Of a DNA stretch of 57,552 bases, positions 51,647-57,552 are shown piece by piece. Both the position numbers and the translations under genes were made by a program. Source of the DNA: Clostridiales bacterium (lineage in GTDB: Bacteria; Bacillota; Clostridia; Lachnospirales; Anaerotignaceae); the NCBI GenBank assembly GCA_019423725.1, contig JAHZAW010000045.1, positions 12,368 to 69,919 on the forward strand, in the 5' to 3' direction. How positions within the stretch are numbered: position 1 is the first letter of the stretch; each line of letters opens with the position of its first letter. The notes below the pieces were generated by a model that saw only the letters and a program-made list of their open reading frames with translations, did not search any database and had not been told where the DNA came from.

Positions 51647-52624
51647 CTATATGGACATGGCAAGCGAGACTTCCTTTTCACGCTGTTTTATACAGTTTTC
51701 AAACCTCTCCACAGACGCCTCTGAAATGCATACCCTTCTTTTGTTATAATGCTCATTGCACAGCTTCATAAATTTATAGGGATAGATGAGCATGCCCTTT
51801 ATTATCCCCAGTTCCTTCCGGGATATGGGCCTTACTGCCCCATAACTTTCAAGCACCGAAGCTATGCCCTCCTTATCCGCCGTATCGCTTTTTATGTACC
51901 TTCTTATGAGGTGTGCCACATCAGTTATGCTCAGGTCGCATGTACATCCATCCAGCCCCGCCACTATGACCTTTCCATTCTCGTCCTTCCTTACATTGTC
52001 ATTTTTAAAGGCGTTATGGCAGATGAACCTCTTTTTCTCGGCCTCCTCCGATATGCTCCTGCACTCGGACATTTTCAAAAGCTCCTCAGACTTCCTTATC
52101 CTGTCCATATAATAATCGTAGTACTTTATGACCATAAGATCCACCGGCGTGTAATCTCCAAATGTCTTTATGCGCTTTCTTATCCTCGAAAACTCACCAG
52201 TCCTTTTTTCAAAGTATTCATCCGATGACCCGCAGGTGACCCTTAATCTCTCGTCATCAAATCCCTGCGCCGCATTATGGAAGGCAGCCAGCACCGAGGC
52301 CGTCAGCGCCAGATCATTTTTATCCTCAAAGTCCATTCTGCCCGATGGTATGTACCTTATAAGGGTATAGGCCGCATCCTCGGTCCTGTAACAAGGCATA
52401 TCCTCTGTAGTTCTATAGGCTTTATCTACTCCGTCAAATCCCCGGGAGGATACATAATCCTTAAGGGCGTATTCCATCTCAAGGCTGACATCGTCGGAAA
52501 AAGTCTTTTTTAGTTCCAGCAGTCCCCTGTCTGTCCTGCATACAAGCCCTGTCCTGGTACGGTATGAGCTCATAAGTTTGACTCCGAATCCCTGCTGCAG
52601 TATTTTCGCATTTATATCATCCAT
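51647..52624 (-). CDS. CotS-like spore coat kinase-fold protein
   Basis: The product is about 325 residues from ATG 52624 (MDDINAKILQQGFGVKL), after CGGAGGGATTATTT. The APH/CotS fold is indicated by 'YTLIRYIPSG', 'LAAFHNAAQGF', 'FICHNAFKNDNV' and 'VAGLDGCTCDLSITDVAHLIRRYIK'. In the catalytic loop (HxDxxxxN in true kinases) the Asp position reads Ala (HNAFKNDN), while the later Asp is kept. It may be a coat-associated pseudokinase or a variant. Not next to spore-coat operons other than spoIIE 4 kb away. Confidence 0.8.
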   Translation of the reverse strand: MDDINAKILQQGFGVKLMSSYRTRTGLVCRTDRGLLELKKTFSDDVSLEMEYALKDYVSSRGFDGVDKAYRTTEDMPCYRTEDAAYTLIRYIPSGRMDFEDKNDLALTASVLAAFHNAAQGFDDERLRVTCGSSDEYFEKRTGEFSRIRKRIKTFGDYTPVDLMVIKYYDYYMDRIRKSEELLKMSECRSISEEAEKKRFICHNAFKNDNVRKDENGKVIVAGLDGCTCDLSITDVAHLIRRYIKSDTADKEGIASVLESYGAVRPISRKELGIIKGMLIYPYKFMKLCNEHYNKRRVCISEASVERFENCIKQREKEVSLAMSI

Positions 52625-52692
52625 AAATAATCCCTCCGACTCACACAATATGCCTGTTTAACAATAATATGTGGCCGGAGGTCAAATTATTA

Positions 52693-53907
52693 TCATAAGA
52701 GGAAGCGTTCACGGACAAATTTTTCAAGAACTTCCTTTTCATTATTTTTATTGTCCTTCTGTGCCTCATCAAGGGCAGCCTTCAGTATCTCCCCTATGAG
52801 TTTTCCATCCTTTACTCCCATTTTCTTCAGATCGGAACCGTTTATTTTAAGCTGCTTCATATTGACGCACTCATCCAGTTCCTTTATTTCATTATATATG
52901 CCCATGGCCTCCTCTGCGGTCTTGGCATTCTCATCCCCCGCTGCCATGGAATATTTCAAAAACAGTGTGTATACCTCATCCCCCAGTTTTTCCGCTGTCT
53001 TTTTTATGGCGTATCTGTCGGATGATGCCCCGTTTTTCCCCTCGGCTATGACGGCTGTCACCGCCCTGAGGGTCTTTGTATCGAATTTCAGCCCCTTCAT
53101 AAGCTTTTCGGCCTCTTTTTCTCCCAGCCTCTTTAAAAACACAGCCCATCTCAAAGCAGTCTCAGCCTCAGCCCTGGATAATTCCTCGGCGGTCTCATTT
53201 CCGTAGTTTTTCAAAACATCAGCCAGGGGCTTTGATATATGCTCCGTCAGGCCGCTTTCTGCCAGGAAATTTATTTTTTCCGGCCTTGGGCTCATTATGA
53301 GTTTCTGAAGCTCCTCCCTTATCCTTTCGGCGCTAATTTTCGTTATGAGAGGAGCGTTATCCCTGAGGGCCTTCCAAGTCTCATCCTCCACGGTGAATCC
53401 CAGCTGCGCCGCGAACCTGACGGCCCTGAGCATCCTGAGGGCGTCCTCCCTGAACCTTTCTTCAGCGCAGCCAACTCCCCTGATGGTCTTATCTTCTATG
53501 TCCTTCACTCCACCAAAGGGGTCGATAAATCCTTCCTCCGGGTGGTAGGCTATGGCGTTCATGGTAAAATCCCTTCTAAGCAGGTCCTCATGTATGTCCC
53601 TGGTGAACACCACCTCATCGGGATGGCGGCAGTCCGTATACTCTCCCTCTATCCTGTAGGTGGTTATCTCATAGCTGTCATCACCCAAAAGGACTGTTAT
53701 GGTGCCATGTTTTATGCCCGTATCGTATGTATGGCTGAAACATTTTTTTGTTTCTTCAGGTTTTGCCGATGTGGTTATGTCCCAGTCTCCCGGCTTTCTG
53801 CCCAGTATCATATCCCTGACACAGCCTCCAACGATATATGCCTCATATCCATTTTTATTGAGCACCCGGAGTATTTTTTCCGCGCCGCTGTCTATTTTAA
53901 AGCCCAT
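52693..53907 (-). CDS. cca: CCA-adding-type tRNA nucleotidyltransferase
   Basis: The product is 404 residues. The class II polymerase beta head has GGCVRD (about 26-31), DWDITT (about 40-45) and 'RRDFTMNAIAYHPEEGFIDPFGG'. The neck has 'FREDALRMLRAVRFAAQLGF', followed by a helical body and tail. It adds or repairs the 3' CCA of tRNAs. The neighbouring tRNA-Lys gene lacks an encoded CCA end, so CCA addition is needed. Some clostridia split this activity into separate A- and CC-adding enzymes; that cannot be excluded from sequence alone. Confidence 0.92.
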   Translation of the reverse strand: MGFKIDSGAEKILRVLNKNGYEAYIVGGCVRDMILGRKPGDWDITTSAKPEETKKCFSHTYDTGIKHGTITVLLGDDSYEITTYRIEGEYTDCRHPDEVVFTRDIHEDLLRRDFTMNAIAYHPEEGFIDPFGGVKDIEDKTIRGVGCAEERFREDALRMLRAVRFAAQLGFTVEDETWKALRDNAPLITKISAERIREELQKLIMSPRPEKINFLAESGLTEHISKPLADVLKNYGNETAEELSRAEAETALRWAVFLKRLGEKEAEKLMKGLKFDTKTLRAVTAVIAEGKNGASSDRYAIKKTAEKLGDEVYTLFLKYSMAAGDENAKTAEEAMGIYNEIKELDECVNMKQLKINGSDLKKMGVKDGKLIGEILKAALDEAQKDNKNNEKEVLEKFVRERFLL

Positions 53908-54233
53908 GATATTCTCCTTTTATACATTTTTATGTTTTTATGTTTTTTCTGTTTGTCTATTTTCGGACGGACCTCCGCCCGGTATTTTATTTTTTTATTA
54001 TTTTTTTCTTTGTTATTTACCTCATTGCCCAAAAAGGCCTTATCTTCTTCCTAAATGATGGTTTTAAAAAAACCGTCACTTATAGGGGAGCGCAGCCGGT
54101 CCAAACACCGGTTTTTCCCGAAATACCGGGCTTTTTAGGCCCTGCCCGTCTCCGGTATTTTATCCGGTTTTAAGTGCAATTTATACTAATATAATATTTT
54201 TTTAATAAAAACGCAAATTTATTAAAAAAAATG
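53908..54233. other. Intergenic region with small hairpins
   Basis: AT-rich sequence with several short CCGGT/ACCGG and CCCG/CGGG inverted repeats around 54095-54170. No open frame with a ribosome site was found. A promoter for the tRNA begins at 54234. Confidence 0.5.
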
Positions 54234-54262
54234 TTGACATATCTAATTGTCCGTGCTATTAT
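54234..54262 (+). promoter_or_regulatory. Promoter of the tRNA-Lys gene
   Basis: TTGACA (54234-54239) and TATTAT (54257-54262) are separated by 17 bases. Confidence 0.8.
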
Positions 54263-54293
54263 ATTTCTTGCAGTCAAGAAAATTACATAATAT

Positions 54294-54366
54294 GCACCTT
54301 TAGCTCAGTTGGTAGAGCAACTGACTCTTAATCAGTGGGTCTGGGGTTCGAGCCCCCAAAGGTGTA
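54294..54366 (+). tRNA. tRNA-Lys (anticodon CUU)
   Basis: GCACCTT pairs with AAGGTGT (G-T at the first pair), D arm AGCTCAGTTGGTAGAGCA, anticodon arm ACTGA-CTCTTAA-TCAGT with CTT at the three central positions, and T arm with GGTTCGAGCC. Discriminator A; no encoded CCA. Reads AAG lysine codons. Confidence 0.95.
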
Positions 54367-54370
54367 TCGC

Positions 54371-54420
54371 AGCGGCGAGGTTTTGCAAATGTATAGGTTG
54401 TGGGGTCTCGTTGCTTTTTT
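54371..54420 (+). terminator. Terminator after tRNA-Lys
   Basis: GCGGCGAG pairs with CTCGTTGC (with G-T pairs) around a long loop, followed by seven T residues. Confidence 0.6.
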
Positions 54421-54433
54421 TATATGAATTTTT

Positions 54434-54464
54434 AAGGTGCCGGATATCCCGGCACCTTTTTTAT
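54434..54464 (+). terminator. Second terminator-like hairpin
   Basis: AAGGTGCCGG pairs with CCGGCACCTT, followed by a T-run on the plus strand; between tRNA-Lys and the convergent MBL gene. Confidence 0.8.
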
Positions 54465-54511
54465 TTTAAAAACTCCATCTGCTTTTATAAAATAACTTTT
54501 TCCTTTTTATA

Positions 54512-55453
54512 TCATTCCTTTTCTTCAGGACCGTAGGTGTTTTCTACCACCCTGTATCTTACATATCCCTTTTCGTAGTAGGTCTCTACCCTTCCGGTCT
54601 CCTCAAGATACTGGACATAGGGCATTATCATGCCATGGATGTCAAAGAAATAATATCTATTGCTTATTTTTATGTTCATGCAGGTGACCACAGCGGCAGC
54701 TATATCATCAAAGCACATGCCGTCATCAATGTAGCTCAATACCACCTCAGCCCTGGTCTTAAGGTAGTTGATATTGGCCTCGACTTCCCTTTCCAGCTCC
54801 CAGCCGCTCCTTACTCCCCTGTGGGATATTATGTATCTGTCGCAGTTCAGGTCCAGCAGTTTCCTCTTTGAGGCGAAGTCAACGGCGAAATTGGACGCAT
54901 AGGGTATTTTGGTCTTGACTATCTCATTTTCCGTCATAAGCGCATCCCCCAGCATGCCTATATTATCCTGGGTTATCATGGATATATGGGACATACTGTG
55001 TCCGGGAGTATGGATTATCCTGAATTTTGCCCCGCATATTTCCAGGCTCCTGGCCTCAGGGTCAATAAATACATCCACGGAGCTTTTCATGCACTCCAGA
55101 GCCTTCTCGATGGTGCTGTCAAATGGCACAAGACTGTGCTGCATCCTGAGGTTCTCTATTTTGCTGCATATATGGGCCTCTGCGCCATACATATATACTT
55201 TGCATCCGTACTTTTTCCTGAGCAGTTCATTATTTCCAATATGATCGATATGGGCATGGGTGGCGATGATGCCCTTTACATTGAGGTCCGCTCCCTCCAG
55301 CACAGCCATAAGTTTTTTGGTCTCACCGCTGCCGTAGGAAGTTCCCGTATCCATCATAACTATATCTTTGTCATTGAGCCTGTATACGCCCATAAGGGTC
55401 TTGCCCGTATCTATGCACCATGTATTATTTTTTACGCAATAAAAATCCTTCAC
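54512..55453 (-). CDS. MBL-fold metallo-hydrolase
   Basis: The product is 313 residues with a GTG start nine bases after GGGAGG. The metal motif is ATHAHIDHIGN (HxHxDH), a later 'HTPGHSMSHISMITQDNIGMLGDAL' supplies His and Asp, and 'ISHRG' the last His. The C-terminal winged-helix-like end ('YLEETGRVETYYEKGYVRYRVVEN') resembles the DNA-binding-like tails of glyoxalase-II/lactonase-type MBL proteins. Substrate unknown. A palindrome overlaps its promoter, so it may be regulated. Confidence 0.9.
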   Translation of the reverse strand: MKDFYCVKNNTWCIDTGKTLMGVYRLNDKDIVMMDTGTSYGSGETKKLMAVLEGADLNVKGIIATHAHIDHIGNNELLRKKYGCKVYMYGAEAHICSKIENLRMQHSLVPFDSTIEKALECMKSSVDVFIDPEARSLEICGAKFRIIHTPGHSMSHISMITQDNIGMLGDALMTENEIVKTKIPYASNFAVDFASKRKLLDLNCDRYIISHRGVRSGWELEREVEANINYLKTRAEVVLSYIDDGMCFDDIAAAVVTCMNIKISNRYYFFDIHGMIMPYVQYLEETGRVETYYEKGYVRYRVVENTYGPEEKE

Positions 55454-55473
55454 CGGATCATACCTCCCGCCGA

Positions 55474-55515
55474 TGTAATATAGATAATATTACATTATAT
55501 ATATGTTTTTTTCAA
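55474..55515 (-). promoter_or_regulatory. MBL-gene promoter with palindromic operator
   Basis: On the minus strand TTGAAA (55515-55510) and TAATAT (55492-55487) are 17 bases apart. TGTAATAT (55474-55481) and ATATTACA (55487-55494) are perfect inverted arms spaced by five bases and overlap the -10 box. Confidence 0.6.
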
Positions 55516-55693
55516 GCACGGGAAAGTATTTGGGCCGGGCGTCCAATGATAATGCCAAATACGGCTCTGTCCTGGGGTATTCATCATCCATACTGATCTC
55601 CATATTAATTTCCATATAATTTCCTTTTAATTTCAAATAACTGGCATTTATAGCTTTTATATAAATATAATTCCTGATTTATACAGTAAATGC

Positions 55694-55722
55694 TTGCTTT
55701 TTATGGCAATACGCTGTATAAT
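55694..55722 (+). promoter_or_regulatory. Promoter of the branched-chain amino-acid ABC operon
   Basis: TTGCTT (55694-55699) and a perfect TATAAT (55717-55722) are separated by 17 bases. Confidence 0.65.
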
Positions 55723-55786
55723 AACAATCACAGGCGTGGACATTTGTTTGCGTATTGTAGACAAAAAATATTTAGGAGGAAAAAAT

Positions 55787-57019
55787 ATGAAGAAATTTTT
55801 AGCTCTTACTTTATCGGCATGTCTTGCCATAGGCGCACTTGCCGGATGCAGCAGCTCATCAAGTACAAGTGATGGCAGCAGCAGTGAAGCTTCAGGGGAA
55901 AACGTTATCAAAGTAGGTGTATTCGAGCCTCAGACAGGTGAGAACGGAGGCGGCGGACTTCAGGAAGTTTACGGTATCCGCTACGCTAACCAGGTATATC
56001 CCACAGTGGACATAAACGGTACAGAATATACCATCCAGCTCGTAGAAGTTGACAACAAATCAGATAAGACAGAGGCCGTAACAGCTGCTCAGAAACTTGT
56101 TTCTGAAGGCGTTATCGGTATCCTTGGATCATACGGTTCAGGTGTTTCCATCGCTGCCGGCGATATTTTCGCTGACGCAGGCATCCCTGCCATCGGATGC
56201 TCATGCACAAATCCTCAGGTAACCAGCGGTAATGACTGGTACTTCCGTGTATGCTTCATCGATCCTTTCCAGGGAACAGTTATGGCCAACTATGCTATAC
56301 AGAACGGATATGAATCAGCAGCCATCATCACACAGCTTGGTGACGACTACTCATCAGGACTTGGCTCATACTTCAAATCAGCATTCCAGGATCTTGGCGG
56401 AACAGTAGTTGCTGAGGAGCAGTTCCAGACAAACCAGTCAGACTTCAAGGCTATCCTTACAAACATCAAGGCAGCTAACCCTGACATAATCTTTGCTCCT
56501 TCATCTATCACAACAGCTCCCCTTATCATCAAACAGGCTCGTGAAATGGGAATCACATCTGTTATCGCAGCAGGTGATACATGGGAGAACGCAACAATAA
56601 TCGAAAATGCCGGCGCTGACGCAGAAGGCATCGTACTTTCAACATTCTATGATGAAGCAGCTCCCGCAAACGATGAGGCAGCATCATTCATCACAGGTTT
56701 CAAGGAATATCTCACAAGCATCGGTGAATCAGATGTTATCCCTGCTGTTTCAGCACTTGGATATGACGCATACCTTACACTTATCCAGGCTATCAAAGAT
56801 GCAGGTTCAACAGATCCCGCAGCCGTAAGAGATGCCCTTGTTAACGTACAGGTAACAGGTGTTACAGGAGATATCAAATTTGACGAAAACGGCGATGCCG
56901 ACAAGAGCCTTGCATTCATCAAGACTGTAAAGGACGGACAGTTCCAGTTCCTTACAACAACATCCCTTGAAGATACAGGCGCAGCTAGTACAGCTGATAC
57001 AGCTGAAGCGGCTGAATGA
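55787..57019 (+). CDS. livJ: Branched-chain amino-acid ABC transporter, substrate-binding lipoprotein
   Basis: The product is about 410 residues from ATG 55787, after TTAGGAGGAAAAAAT. The lipoprotein signal ends at ALAGCSS (Cys about 20), then a Ser-rich linker. The LivJ/type 1 periplasmic-binding fold is shown by 'IKVGVFEPQTGENGGGGLQEVYGIRYA', 'GILGSYGSGVSIAAGDIFADAGIPAI' and 'YDAYLTLIQAIKDAGSTDPAAVRDAL'. The C-terminus is low-complexity (ASTADTAEAAE). It binds leucine, isoleucine, valine or a related ligand. The liv permease gene follows after a terminator-like hairpin. Confidence 0.93.
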   Translation: MKKFLALTLSACLAIGALAGCSSSSSTSDGSSSEASGENVIKVGVFEPQTGENGGGGLQEVYGIRYANQVYPTVDINGTEYTIQLVEVDNKSDKTEAVTAAQKLVSEGVIGILGSYGSGVSIAAGDIFADAGIPAIGCSCTNPQVTSGNDWYFRVCFIDPFQGTVMANYAIQNGYESAAIITQLGDDYSSGLGSYFKSAFQDLGGTVVAEEQFQTNQSDFKAILTNIKAANPDIIFAPSSITTAPLIIKQAREMGITSVIAAGDTWENATIIENAGADAEGIVLSTFYDEAAPANDEAASFITGFKEYLTSIGESDVIPAVSALGYDAYLTLIQAIKDAGSTDPAAVRDALVNVQVTGVTGDIKFDENGDADKSLAFIKTVKDGQFQFLTTTSLEDTGAASTADTAEAAE

Positions 57020-57050
57020 TAAATCAGGAAACAGATCATTGAACACAAAG

Positions 57051-57086
57051 AGCGGGGAAGAGTTCCTCTCCCCCGCTCATTTTTTT
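57051..57086 (+). terminator. Intra-operon hairpin between livJ and livH
   Basis: AGCGGGG-AAGAG pairs with CTCT-CCCCCGCT around TTC, followed by seven T residues. It would make the binding protein more abundant than the permease. Confidence 0.85.
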
Positions 57087-57135
57087 AATCGGATCAGATC
57101 CGCAGAGAATTTACTTAAAACAGGGGGCCTTTATT

Positions 57136-57552
57136 ATGAGTTTATCCACTATAATTCAGCACTGTCTGACAGGTGTTTCTCTGGGAGGCGCATATGCGCT
57201 CATAGCGATCGGCTACACGATGGTATATGGTATTCTGCGACTTATAAACTTCGCGCACGGTGATATATTTATGATGGCAGGATATTTTATGATCTTTGCA
57301 ATGGCAAGCCTGCCCTGGTATATAGCCATACCCGTAACACTCATCTGTACGGTCATCCTTGGCGTTGTCATTGAGAAGGTAGCCTATAAACCGCTGCGTT
57401 CCGCTCCCAGAATGTCCATTATGATATCAGCCATCGGCGTATCATACCTTCTTCAGAATCTGGCTACATATCTTTTCACAGCACTTCCCAAGGGATATCC
57501 CGAGATCCCCATACTTAAAAAGATCTATCAGTTTGGTAATGTTTCGGCTTCC
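57136..57552 (+). CDS. livH: Branched-chain amino-acid ABC permease LivH (partial)
   Basis: The first 139 codons are present and the gene runs off the right edge. ATG 57136 follows AGGGGGCCT. 'QHCLTGVSLGGAYALIAIGYTMVYGILRLINFAHGDIFMMAGYF' is the classic LivH start, with about four helices visible. Membrane permease of the branched-chain ABC system, partner of the lipoprotein upstream. Confidence 0.95.
   Translation, partial: MSLSTIIQHCLTGVSLGGAYALIAIGYTMVYGILRLINFAHGDIFMMAGYFMIFAMASLPWYIAIPVTLICTVILGVVIEKVAYKPLRSAPRMSIMISAIGVSYLLQNLATYLFTALPKGYPEIPILKKIYQFGNVSAS

Overview
The window looks like a chromosomal segment of a spore-forming, strictly fermentative member of the Clostridia, most likely Lachnospiraceae-like. 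Evidence: spoIIE, a CotS-type coat kinase, pyruvate phosphate dikinase, a T-box, a fluoride riboswitch, strong GGAGG ribosome sites and heavy use of ATA and AGG codons. The species cannot be named from this sequence alone. No phage, transposase, CRISPR array or rRNA operon was seen.

Left part (1-14 kb): the end of a probable argH; a small membrane protein; a Cys-rich C1q-like protein; feoAB (ferrous iron uptake); a DUF2974 hydrolase; a DUF1836 regulator divergent from a hemolysin-III family protein; a cysteine-desulfurase-like enzyme; and an operon joining a polar amino-acid ABC transporter to a CntK/DapF-type amino-acid racemase. Then comes a nitrogen node: glnA and asnB diverge, glnA behind a promoter-proximal terminator hairpin and asnB behind an asparagine T-box. 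Next is a fluoride riboswitch controlling a cation/proton antiporter.

Middle (18-31 kb): an ECF sigma/anti-sigma pair; a decayed small gene; a padR-DUF1700 envelope operon; a small membrane protein with an XRE regulator behind two palindromic operators; a GGDEF/EAL protein; an intergenic 18-bp minisatellite; ppdK; a PNPOx-like flavoprotein; and a MATE transporter.

Right part (31-57.5 kb): the genes spoIIE, tilS, hpt, ftsH, coaX and dusB lie on the minus strand in the order known from Bacillus. Here the block is split by insertions: a sodium symporter plus a large tandem repeat, a SnoaL-like/TIGR04076-like cluster, a nagZ/copper-amine-oxidase-like pair in the opposite orientation, a FlK-like thioesterase, argF and a DUF6145-like gene. 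Upstream of spoIIE are a phosphohexomutase, a PEGA protein, a CotS-like protein, a CCA-adding-type nucleotidyltransferase, tRNA-Lys(CUU), an MBL-fold hydrolase and the start of a branched-chain amino-acid ABC operon.

The strongest candidates for something undescribed are the 383-bp tandem element next to spoIIE (44782-45602), the very short terminator leader of glnA, and the racemase-ABC transporter operon.
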